A DNA stretch of 64,000 nt, from positions 868,001 through 932,000 of the forward strand of contig NZ_CP009555.1 in NCBI RefSeq assembly GCF_000959365.1, read 5' to 3'. This DNA is from Burkholderia oklahomensis C6786. Lineage in GTDB: Bacteria; Pseudomonadota; Gammaproteobacteria; Burkholderiales; Burkholderiaceae. Positions 16,889-26,571 of this stretch are shown one piece after another (the stretch's first letter is position 1; each line of letters starts with the position of its first letter). The translations under genes and the position numbers were made by a program. The notes under the pieces were generated by a model. The model saw only the letters and a list, made by a program, of their open reading frames with translations, searched no databases and was not told where the DNA came from.

Positions 16889-17672
16889 ATACGAATTCAT
16901 GGTCAATGCGTTCGCGGCGGCGGGGATCGTCGCCGTGCTCGCGGGCATCGTCGGCTACTTCCTCGTGCTGCGCGGGCAGACGTTCGCGGGCCATGCGCTG
17001 TCGCACGTCGGCTTCACCGGCGCGACGGGCGCGGCGCTCCTCGGCGTGTCGCCGATCTGGGGAATGGTCGGCTTCACGCTCGCCGCCGGCATCGGCATGG
17101 GCGCGCTCGGCGAGCGGCTCGCGGGCCGAGACGTCGCGATCGGCGTGATCCTGTCGGTCGCGCTCGGCTGCGGGCTGCTGTTCCTGCATTTCTATACGAG
17201 CTACGCGACGCAGGTCACGGCGCTCCTGTTCGGCAACGTGCTCGGCGTGAGCCACGCGACGCTCGTCGTGCTCGTCGCGATCGGCGCGGTGAGCCTCGTC
17301 GCGCTCGCGGCGATCGCGCGGCCGCTCCTCTTCGCGTCGCTGCAGCCGGAGCTCGCGGAAGCGAAAGGCGTGTCGCTGCGGCTCGTGTCGATCCTGTTCC
17401 TGTCGATCTGCGCGCTCGCCGTCGCCGCATGCACGCAGATCGTCGGCGTGCTGCTCGTGTTCACGCTGCTCGTCGGGCCCGCGGCCGCCGCGCAGAATCT
17501 CGCGACGCGCCTCACGACGGGCGTCTGGCTCGCCGCCGCGTTCGCGCTTAGCGAAGCGTGGCTCGGCATCACGCTCGCGTATTACACCGACTGGCCGACG
17601 AGCTTCTGGATCACCGCGCTGTCGGCGCTCGTCTATGGCGCGAGTCTCGTCGGGAGGCGGCACAGCGCATGA
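16881..17672 (+). CDS. znuB: Zinc ABC transporter permease
   Basis: This is the inner-membrane channel subunit, 263 residues with about eight hydrophobic segments, of the ABC-3 family. A typical block is LRGQTFAGHALSHVGFTGATGAALLG. The ATG at 16881 is chosen because the protein then begins MFEYEFMVNAFAAAG, as in the family, and overlaps the znuC stop by 8 nt; an earlier in-frame ATG at 16818 would add residues encoded across the znuC His-tail region. A terminator follows 38 nt later. Confidence 0.92.
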   Translation: MFEYEFMVNAFAAAGIVAVLAGIVGYFLVLRGQTFAGHALSHVGFTGATGAALLGVSPIWGMVGFTLAAGIGMGALGERLAGRDVAIGVILSVALGCGLLFLHFYTSYATQVTALLFGNVLGVSHATLVVLVAIGAVSLVALAAIARPLLFASLQPELAEAKGVSLRLVSILFLSICALAVAACTQIVGVLLVFTLLVGPAAAAQNLATRLTTGVWLAAAFALSEAWLGITLAYYTDWPTSFWITALSALVYGASLVGRRHSA

Positions 17673-17710
17673 TGCTCGGCGGCGCGCGAAACGCTCCGAT
17701 CGGCCGATAG

Positions 17711-17750
17711 AAAAGCCCGCACCGCTCGCCAGAGCCGTGTGGGCTTTTTT
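17711..17750 (+). terminator. Rho-independent terminator after znuB
   Basis: Arms AAGCCCGCAC and GTGTGGGCTT form a stem with one mismatch, followed by TTTTTT. The A-run on the other side means it can also act for the minus-strand fghA transcript that ends nearby. Confidence 0.85.
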
Positions 17751-17789
17751 CGTTGCCGAGCCGCTTCTCGCGATCGCGCTATCGCATGC

Positions 17790-18638
17790 TCATCGGCACA
17801 GCACGCGTGCGTGATGCTCGATGTGATCGGCGATGAAAGTCGAGATGAAGTAATAGCCGTGATCGTAGCCTTCGTGACGGCGCAGCGTGAGCGGCTGCCC
17901 CGCCGCCCGGCATGCGGCCTCGAACGCGTCCGGGTTCAGCTGCGTCGGGAGGAACGAGTCGGCGAGCCCCTGATCGATCAGGATGCCTTCGTCGAAGTGC
18001 TTCGCGTCCGCGCGCGCGACCAGTTCGCTTGCGTCGTACTGCTTCCACGCGTCGCGATCGGCGCCCAGATAACCGGTGAACGCCTTCTCGCCCCACGGGC
18101 AGCGCGTCGGCGCCGCGATCGGCGCGAACGCCGACACCGACCGATACACGCCCGGATTGCGCAGCGCGAGCACGAGCGCACCGTGGCCGCCCATCGAATG
18201 ACCGAAGATGCCGAGCCGCGCGCCGTCGATCGGCAGCTCGGCCGTCACGATCCCGCGCAGTTCGTCGACCACATACGAGTGCATCCGATAGTGCGTCGAC
18301 CACGGCGCTTGCGTCGCATCGACGTAGAAGCCCGCGCCGACGCCGAAGTCCCACGCATCCGCCTCGCCCGGCACGCCGGCGCCGCGCGGGCTCGTGTCGG
18401 GCGCGACGAGCGCGATTCCATGCCGCGCGGCGAAGCGCTGCGCGCCCGCCTTGATCGCGAACGTCTCCTCGGTGCACGTGAGCCCCGCCAGATAGAACAG
18501 CGCCGGCACGCGGCCGCGCGCCGCCTGCGGCGGCACGTACACCGAGAACTTCATCGGCAGTCCGATCGTCTTCGATTCGTGACGATAGAAGCGCTGCTCG
18601 CCGCCGTGGCACGCGTGTGACGAAACGAGTTCGAGCAT
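17790..18638 (-). CDS. fghA: S-formylglutathione hydrolase
   Basis: It hydrolyses S-formylglutathione to formate and glutathione, the second step of glutathione-dependent formaldehyde removal. The 282-residue esterase-D-type alpha/beta hydrolase has its nucleophile Ser148 in GHSMGGHGAL; the late His is in the RRHEGYDHGYYF block. An oxyanion region FYLAGLTCTEE is present near the start. It lies 16 nt downstream of frmA in the same direction, which supports the assignment. Confidence 0.95.
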   Translation of the reverse strand: MLELVSSHACHGGEQRFYRHESKTIGLPMKFSVYVPPQAARGRVPALFYLAGLTCTEETFAIKAGAQRFAARHGIALVAPDTSPRGAGVPGEADAWDFGVGAGFYVDATQAPWSTHYRMHSYVVDELRGIVTAELPIDGARLGIFGHSMGGHGALVLALRNPGVYRSVSAFAPIAAPTRCPWGEKAFTGYLGADRDAWKQYDASELVARADAKHFDEGILIDQGLADSFLPTQLNPDAFEAACRAAGQPLTLRRHEGYDHGYYFISTFIADHIEHHARVLCR

Positions 18639-18654
18639 CGTCGTTCCCTCGCGA

Positions 18655-20307
<1,653 letters not shown>

Positions 20308-21342
20308 ATGGCAGCGGAAATTCCCCCCCGACATCGAACGACGACCGTCGATGTCGTGATCTATCCGGGATTCAAGGCAATCGAGGCCGTCGGCGTCATC
20401 AACGTGTTCGATTACGCGAACGCGCGGCTCGCCGCCGCCGGACACGCGCCCGTCTACGATCTTCAGATCGCCGCGCCCGCGAAGGGCGCGGTCAAGTCCG
20501 ACACCCTCATCGTGCTCGAGGCGACCAAGGCGCTCGACACCCTCGCCGTGCCGGACACGGCGATCGTCGTCGGCGCGCGCGACATCGAACGCGCGCTGCG
20601 CGACACGTCGATGCTCGCCGGCTGGTGCCGCGACGTGTCCGGCCGGATCGGCCGGATGGTGGGGCTGTGCTCCGGCTGCTTCTTTCTTGCCGAGTCCGGG
20701 ATGCTGGACGGCCGCCGGGCGACGACGCACTGGAGCGTCGCCACGCTGTTGCAGGTTCGCTATCCGGCGGTAAAAGTGGAGCCCGACGCCATTTTCGTGC
20801 GGGAAGGCAACGTGTGGACGTCGGCGGGCGTCACGGCCGGCCTCGATCTCGCGCTCGCGATGGTCGAAGAGGATCTCGGCCGCGAGATTGCGCTCGCCGT
20901 CGCGCGCGATCTCGTGATCTATCTGAAACGCCCCGGCGGACAGTCGCAGTTCAGCGTGTATCTGGCCAGTCAGATGACCGCTCACTCGTCCATTCGCGAC
21001 GTTCAGGACTGGATCCTGAATTCGCTGGACGCGCGCTTGAGCGTTGCGCAGCTCGCGAAGCGCGCCGCGATGAGCGAGCGCAACTTCATCCGCGTCTTCG
21101 TGCGGGAAACCGGCTATCGTCCGGCCGAGTTCATCGAAATCGCGCGGCTCGAAAAGGCGCGCCGAATGCTCGAGCAGGAGGAGCTGCCGCTCAAGACCGT
21201 CGCCGTTCGCAGCGGATTTCATTCCGACGATCAGCTGCGGCGCGTGTTCGTGCGCCGCCTGGGCGTGACGCCCGGCGCCTATCGCGAACGGTTCTCCGGC
21301 ACCGGCGTGCGCGAGCTGCCCGCGAGCGGCGACGCGGACTGA
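20308..21342 (+). CDS. GlxA-type AraC-family transcriptional regulator
   Basis: This 344-residue regulator joins an N-terminal DJ-1/PfpI amidase-like domain (DVVIYPGFKAIEAVG to about residue 200, with the nucleophile-elbow-like GLCSGCFFLAESG) to a C-terminal AraC DNA-binding domain with two helix-turn-helices (SVAQLAKRAAMSERNFIRVF and KTVAVRSGFHSDDQLRRVF). Relatives control glycine-betaine, carnitine or arginine catabolism, but no such genes are close. The gene points away from frmA. Ligand and targets cannot be told from this window. Confidence 0.87.
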   Translation: MAAEIPPRHRTTTVDVVIYPGFKAIEAVGVINVFDYANARLAAAGHAPVYDLQIAAPAKGAVKSDTLIVLEATKALDTLAVPDTAIVVGARDIERALRDTSMLAGWCRDVSGRIGRMVGLCSGCFFLAESGMLDGRRATTHWSVATLLQVRYPAVKVEPDAIFVREGNVWTSAGVTAGLDLALAMVEEDLGREIALAVARDLVIYLKRPGGQSQFSVYLASQMTAHSSIRDVQDWILNSLDARLSVAQLAKRAAMSERNFIRVFVRETGYRPAEFIEIARLEKARRMLEQEELPLKTVAVRSGFHSDDQLRRVFVRRLGVTPGAYRERFSGTGVRELPASGDAD

Positions 21343-21525
21343 AGCGTCGGCCGCGCGGGCGGCCTCCAGCCGGGCTCGCGGCGAAACGCGCTGCTTCGCC
21401 GCATCCGACCGCCCTGTTCGGCGGCGCGGCGATGCGATTCGCGTCGCGAACACATCGCTTTCACGACGACATCCGCGTCGCGCCGCTCGAAGCGGCATCG
21501 ACGCCCGCCGACGCGACGGAACCCC

Positions 21526-22950
21526 TCACGCGCCCGGCGCGAACCACGCTTCGGTGCGTCGATACAGTTCGACGAAGCGCGCGTGGCGCGCGGCAAGCGC
21601 GGCATCGTGCGTCGGCGCGGCGACGCGGGTCGCGCCCGGCGCGAGCGCGGCGAGCTCCGCTCCCCGCCAGTGGCCCGCCGCGACGCCGCCGAGCAGCGCC
21701 GCGCCGCGCGCGGCGGCGTCCGCGCCGTCGACCGCGAAGAGCTCGGCGTCGAGCGCATCGGCAAGCAACTGCCGCCAGCGAGGCTCGACCGAGCCGCCGC
21801 CCGCGAGCCGCAGCGCGCGCACGGGCGAGCCGTCGGCACGGATCGCGTCGAGCCCCGCGCGCAGCGCGAACGCGACACCTTCGAACGCCGCGCGCATCAG
21901 CGCGCCGCGCGAGTCGCCGAGCGACAAGCCGAGCCAGCCGCCTCTCGCGGCGGGATTCATCCACGGCGAGCGCTCCCCCGTCAGATACGGCAGGAAGCTG
22001 ATTTGCGGCGATGCGTTCGTGCCGAACGCGTCGTCGTAGGCGGCGCGCCAATCCGGATAGACGAGCCAGCCGCGCGCCGACTCGAGCGCGATCCCGACGT
22101 TCTGCATCGCGGCCATCGTGTAATAGCGCGCGCCGCCCGCCGCACGATAACGGTGCAGGCCCGCGCGCGGCGCGGCGCCCTGCGCGGTGAGCACGACGAT
22201 CTGGCCGCCCGTGCCGGTCGTCAGGAGCGCGTCGCCGTCGTGCGCGAGGCCGCTGCCGAGCGCCGCGCACGGCGTGTCGCCCGCGCCCGTCGCGAGCGCG
22301 ATGCCCGCGGGCAGGCCGAGCGCGCGCGCCGCATCGGCAGACAGCGTGCCGCACTGCGCGTCCGATGCGCATGCCGGCGCGAACAGCGCGCGCGGCAAGC
22401 CGAGCGATTCGATCAGCGCATCGTCCCATTCCCCGTCCGGGCCCGCGAGCGCGGTCGCGCACGCATCGGACGGATCGCTCGCGACGTCGCCGCCCAGCGC
22501 GACGCGCAGCCAGTCTTTCGGCTGCAGCGCCCAGCGCGCGGCGCGCAGCGTGTCGGGCTCATGCGCGGCGAGCCATGCGAGCAGCGGCCCCGCCATGCCG
22601 GGCGACACGGGATTGGACGCCGCGGGCCAGCTCGCGACGCGCGCGGTCGCGCGCGCATCGGGCCACAGCATCGCGGGCCGCAGCGCATGCCCGGACGCGT
22701 CGGTCAGCACGACGCCGTGCATCTGCCCGGAAAAGCCGATCGCCCGCACCTGCGCGCGCTCGCGTTCGGGCAAGCGCTGCGCGGCGTCGGCGAGCGCACG
22801 CCGCCACGCGGCGACGTCGATCTCCGCCCAGCCGGGCTGCGGCGTCGCGACCGCGTACGCGGCGCCCGCCGACGCGCACACGCGGCCGTCGCCGCCGACG
22901 ATCGCGAGCTTCAGGGAACCGGTCCCCAGATCGATGCCGAGAAATCGCAT
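21526..22950 (-). CDS. xylB: Xylulokinase-like FGGY carbohydrate kinase (second copy)
   Basis: This 474-residue FGGY kinase has the N-terminal loop GIDLGTGSLKLAIVG, the substrate block GFSGQMHGVVL, the middle motif TTGTGGQIVV and the C-terminal LAGGGSVEPRWRQLLAD. It resembles XylB but is distinct from the copy at 1602-3083 and is not next to any pentose or polyol gene. The ATG at 22950 starts exactly at the family N terminus MRFLGIDLG. It may serve D-xylose use, or act on another ketose. It is divergent from the purine permease. Confidence 0.85.
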   Translation of the reverse strand: MRFLGIDLGTGSLKLAIVGGDGRVCASAGAAYAVATPQPGWAEIDVAAWRRALADAAQRLPERERAQVRAIGFSGQMHGVVLTDASGHALRPAMLWPDARATARVASWPAASNPVSPGMAGPLLAWLAAHEPDTLRAARWALQPKDWLRVALGGDVASDPSDACATALAGPDGEWDDALIESLGLPRALFAPACASDAQCGTLSADAARALGLPAGIALATGAGDTPCAALGSGLAHDGDALLTTGTGGQIVVLTAQGAAPRAGLHRYRAAGGARYYTMAAMQNVGIALESARGWLVYPDWRAAYDDAFGTNASPQISFLPYLTGERSPWMNPAARGGWLGLSLGDSRGALMRAAFEGVAFALRAGLDAIRADGSPVRALRLAGGGSVEPRWRQLLADALDAELFAVDGADAAARGAALLGGVAAGHWRGAELAALAPGATRVAAPTHDAALAARHARFVELYRRTEAWFAPGA

Positions 22951-23349
22951 AACGAAACATGGATTCGAATGAGCCGACGCCGATGATAACCGCCCCACTT
23001 GTCCGCGCTCACGCAATCCGCGTCCACCGCCCGAATGCCCGCGCGAATCGGCTGCGCGCGGGTTAACCCGGCGCGATTTTCGCGCGTCGCGCGCGGCCAC
23101 TATGCCGATCCGTCGATACAGACCATAAACCAGACGATATTTGGCGACGTCGACCGATCAATTTTGGCCGGCGATAAAACCGCGACACCCACTCGCCACG
23201 CAGGTCTCCGAGATGAACGCATCGCTCACAGACGTCCCGCGCGCATATCGACGCAGCAAAGCACGGAATAGTACCCAGTGCTCTTGTTGCGGTTCGTCGA
23301 TGCGCATAACGTTGAATCATCTTCAAAACAAGATCATGGAGTGAGACAG
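22951..23349. promoter_or_regulatory. Divergent promoter region with a perfect 12-bp palindrome
   Basis: This 399-bp gap separates the second xylulokinase from the NCS2 permease and must contain both promoters. A perfect palindrome CGGGTTAACCCG lies at 23059-23070, and the sequence becomes A/T-richer from about 23100 to 23345, which is where I would expect the permease promoter. No regulator gene is adjacent, so the binding protein is unknown. Confidence 0.45.
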
Positions 23350-24723
23350 ATGCAATCGAACACGGTCCATCCGTGCGATGAAGTGCTGCCGTCCGGCAAG
23401 CTGCTGACGCTCGGGCTGCAACACGTTCTCGTCATGTATGCCGGCGCCGTCGCGGTGCCGCTCATCGTCGGCGGCGCGCTCAAGCTGCCGAAAGACCAGA
23501 TCGCCTTCCTGATCAGCGCGGACCTGTTCGCGTGCGGGATTGCGACGCTGATCCAGACGCTCGGCGTTTGGCTCTTCGGGATCCGCCTGCCCGTCATCAT
23601 GGGCTGCACGTTCGCGGCCGTCGGCCCGATGATCGCGATCGGCACGAACCCCGGCCTCGGCATCCTCGACATCTTCGGCTCGACGATCGCGGCGGGCGCG
23701 ATCGGCATCGTGCTCGCGCCGATGATCGGCAAGCTGCTGCGGTTCTTTCCGCCCGTCGTCGTCGGCACCGTGATCTCCGTGATCGGCCTGTCGCTGATGG
23801 AAGTCGGGATCAACTGGGCGGCGGGCGGCGTCGGCAATCCGAATTACGGCGATCCGGTCTATCTCGGCCTGTCGCTCCTCGTGCTGATGCTGATCCTCCT
23901 CATCAACAAGTTCGGCCGCGGCTTCATCGCGAACATCTCGGTGCTGCTCGGCATGGTCGCGGGCTTCGCGATCGCGTTCGCCACGGGCCGCGTGAACACC
24001 GACGGCGTCGCGGCCGCGCCGTGGGTCGGCTTCGTGATGCCGTTCCATTTCGGACTCCCGCACTTCGATCCGCTGTCGATCGCGACGATGGTGATCGTGA
24101 TGTTCGTCACGTTCATCGAATCGACCGGGATGTTCCTCGCGGTCGGCGACATGGTCGAGCGGCCCGTCGATCAGGACACGCTCGTGCGCGGGCTGCGCGT
24201 CGACGGGCTCGGCACGCTGATCGGCGGCATCTTCAACTCGTTCCCGCACACGTCGTTCTCGCAGAACGTCGGGCTCATCGGCGTGACGGGCGTGAAGAGC
24301 CGCTTCGTCTGCGCGACGGGCGGCGCGATCCTCGTGCTGCTCGGGCTCTTTCCGAAGATGGCGCAGCTCGTCGCGTCGGTGCCGCCGTTCGTGCTCGGCG
24401 GCGCGGGCATCGTGATGTTCGGGATGGTCGCGGCGAACGGCGTGAAGGTGCTGTCGAAGGTCGACTTCGTGCGCAACCATCACAACCTGTTCATCGTCGC
24501 GGTGAGCATCGGCCTCGGGCTCGTGCCCGTCGTGTCGCCGAACTTCTTCTCGAAGCTGCCCGCCGCGCTCGCGCCGATCCTCCACAGCGGGATCCTGCTC
24601 GCATCGGTGTCGGCCGTCGTGCTCAATCTCGTGTTCAACGGCATGAAGGGCGAGAATGACGCGCGCAGCGACATCCGCCGCGCAGGCCGCGACTTCGACG
24701 GACAGCCTGTCGACCTGCATTGA
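23350..24723 (+). CDS. NCS2-family xanthine/uric acid permease
   Basis: This 457-residue inner-membrane protein imports a purine base, probably xanthine or urate, with protons. It has the nucleobase-ascorbate transporter layout of about 12-14 membrane segments, the early QHVLVMYAGAVAVPLIVGG block, the substrate Glu in FVTFIESTGMFLA, and the NAT motif region SFSQNVGLIGVTGVKSRFV. The ATG at 23350 has GGAGTGAG close upstream; an extension to 23278 lacks support. No purine-degradation genes lie nearby. A bidirectional terminator follows 169 nt after the stop. Confidence 0.9.
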   Translation: MQSNTVHPCDEVLPSGKLLTLGLQHVLVMYAGAVAVPLIVGGALKLPKDQIAFLISADLFACGIATLIQTLGVWLFGIRLPVIMGCTFAAVGPMIAIGTNPGLGILDIFGSTIAAGAIGIVLAPMIGKLLRFFPPVVVGTVISVIGLSLMEVGINWAAGGVGNPNYGDPVYLGLSLLVLMLILLINKFGRGFIANISVLLGMVAGFAIAFATGRVNTDGVAAAPWVGFVMPFHFGLPHFDPLSIATMVIVMFVTFIESTGMFLAVGDMVERPVDQDTLVRGLRVDGLGTLIGGIFNSFPHTSFSQNVGLIGVTGVKSRFVCATGGAILVLLGLFPKMAQLVASVPPFVLGGAGIVMFGMVAANGVKVLSKVDFVRNHHNLFIVAVSIGLGLVPVVSPNFFSKLPAALAPILHSGILLASVSAVVLNLVFNGMKGENDARSDIRRAGRDFDGQPVDLH

Positions 24724-24892
24724 GCCGCGCCTGCGCGGCGCGCGCCGCCACGCAGTCGATCGAACGAAAACGCCTCTTTTCGAATGCCATTTCGAATGGC
24801 CGCCCCAAAACCGGACACGGATCCGGTCTCCTCGGTGCGGCTCATTTCACGCGGCACATTCCGTTTCTCGACGCGTCCGCTGCGCTGAAGAC

Positions 24893-24928
24893 AAAAAACC
24901 CCGCGTTCCGAACAACGCGGGGTTTTTG
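24893..24928. terminator. Bidirectional rho-independent terminator
   Basis: A perfect 9-bp stem (CCCCGCGTT and AACGCGGGG) with a 6-nt loop is flanked by A-run and T-run (AAAAAA and TTTTT), so it can stop both the permease transcript and the oppositely directed bpeAB-oprB transcript. Confidence 0.92.
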
Positions 24929-25023
24929 TTCATGCATCGCGATGCGACGCACCTGCTTCCGATCGCACGGCGCGCGACGAACGAATCGACCGCCTTCGTC
25001 CGCCGCGCGGCGCGTGCGAACGC

Positions 25024-26568
25024 TCAGCCGGCCGTCGTCGCGCCAGCCGCAGCGGCGGGCGCAGCCGACGCCGGCGCAGGCGCCGCCTTGCCGTAGTCGA
25101 CCGGTGCGTCGGCGGGGCGCGGCGTCTCGCCCGCGCGCTCGATCCAGCCGCCGCCGAGCGCGCGATACAGATCGACGAGATTCGACCAGCGTGCGAGCCG
25201 CGCGCTGATGAGCTGCTGCTGCGCCGAGTACAGATCGGTCTGCGCGGTCAGCACCGACAGGTAGCTGTCGACGCCGTTCTTGTAGCGCAGGTCCGACAGA
25301 TCGTAGCGGCGCTGCTGCGCGTGCTCGTTGCGCTCGAGCGCCGCGATCTGCTGGTCGTACGTGCCGCGCGCGGCGAGCCCGTCCGACACTTCGCGGAACG
25401 CGCTCTGGATCGCCTTCTCGTAGTTCGCGATCTCGATGCGCTTCTGCACGTGCGCGAGATCGAGGTTCGCGATGTTCTGCCCGCCCTCGAAGATCGGCAG
25501 CGCGATGCTCGGCGCGAACGACCACGCCGCCGTGCCGGCCTTGAAGAGCCCGCCCAGCGTCGGGCTCGCGGTGCCGAACGCCCCCGTCAGCGAGATCTTC
25601 GGGAAGAACGCCGCACGCGCCGCGCCGATGTTCGCGTTCGCCGCGCGCAGCGTCTCTTCCGCCTGCATGATGTCCGGCCGGCGCGTGAGCAGATCGGACG
25701 GCAGCCCGGCCGGAATGTCGGTCAGCAGGTTCTGCGCGTTCAGCGGCAAGCCGGCCGGCAGATCGTCGGGCAGCGGCTCGCCGACCAGCAGCACGAGCGC
25801 GTTGACCGCCTGCGCGCGCGCACGCGCCTGCGCCTGCTGGTTCGCGAGCGCCGTCTCGACGACCGTCTGCGCCTGGCGCAGATCGAGCTCCGAGCCGGTG
25901 CCGTTGTCGAACTGCAGCTTCGTCAGGTCGTACGACGCGCGCGCCGTCTTCAGCGTGTTCTCCGTGACCTGCAGCAGATCGTCGGTCGACAGCAGCGCCA
26001 GGTACTGGTCGGCGACGCTCGCGACGAGCGAGATCTCCGCCGCCTTGCGGGCCTGCGCGGTCGCGAAGTACTGCGCGAGCGCCTGGTCCTTCAGGCTCTG
26101 CACGCGGCCGAACAGATCGAGCTCCCACGACGCGGACACGCCGACGTTGTAGGCGCGCGAGATGAGCGGCCGGCCCGTCGTCGACACGCCGGACGGGTAG
26201 CGCTGGATCGCACCCGTGCCGGTGCCGTCGAGCGTCGGGAACAGGCCCGCGCGCGTGATCTGATACTGCGCGCGCGACGCCTCGACGTTCAGCACCGACA
26301 CGCGCAGGTCGCGGTTGTTTTTCAGCGCGATGTCGATCAGCCGCTGCAGGCGCGGATCGACGAAGAACTCGCGCCAGCCGATGTCGGCGGCCGTCTGACC
26401 GTTCGCGCTGCGCGCGCCGGACGCGGCGCCCGGCTGCGCGGCGTAGACGCCGTCGGTCGGGAACGCGCCCGACACGGGCGCGGCCGGACGCTCGTAGCGC
26501 GGCGCGAGCGTGCAGCCCGTCGCGAGCAGTGCGACTGCGAGTGCAGTCAAAGCATGTTTTCGCTTCAT
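25024..26568 (-). CDS. oprB: RND efflux outer-membrane lipoprotein OprB
   Basis: This is the outer-membrane channel of a tripartite drug efflux pump, 514 residues, TolC/NodT family. The N-terminal lipobox LLATGC marks lipid attachment, followed by APRYERPAAPVSGAFP, typical of the family; two efflux repeats make up the rest. The C-terminal tail is Ala/Pro-rich. A GTG directly before the chosen ATG is a possible alternative start. The gene follows bpeB after 3 nt. Order and orientation with bpeA, bpeB and a divergent TetR gene match the B. pseudomallei BpeAB-OprB system. Confidence 0.93.
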   Translation of the reverse strand: MKRKHALTALAVALLATGCTLAPRYERPAAPVSGAFPTDGVYAAQPGAASGARSANGQTAADIGWREFFVDPRLQRLIDIALKNNRDLRVSVLNVEASRAQYQITRAGLFPTLDGTGTGAIQRYPSGVSTTGRPLISRAYNVGVSASWELDLFGRVQSLKDQALAQYFATAQARKAAEISLVASVADQYLALLSTDDLLQVTENTLKTARASYDLTKLQFDNGTGSELDLRQAQTVVETALANQQAQARARAQAVNALVLLVGEPLPDDLPAGLPLNAQNLLTDIPAGLPSDLLTRRPDIMQAEETLRAANANIGAARAAFFPKISLTGAFGTASPTLGGLFKAGTAAWSFAPSIALPIFEGGQNIANLDLAHVQKRIEIANYEKAIQSAFREVSDGLAARGTYDQQIAALERNEHAQQRRYDLSDLRYKNGVDSYLSVLTAQTDLYSAQQQLISARLARWSNLVDLYRALGGGWIERAGETPRPADAPVDYGKAAPAPASAAPAAAAGATTAG

Positions 26569-26571
26569 CAC

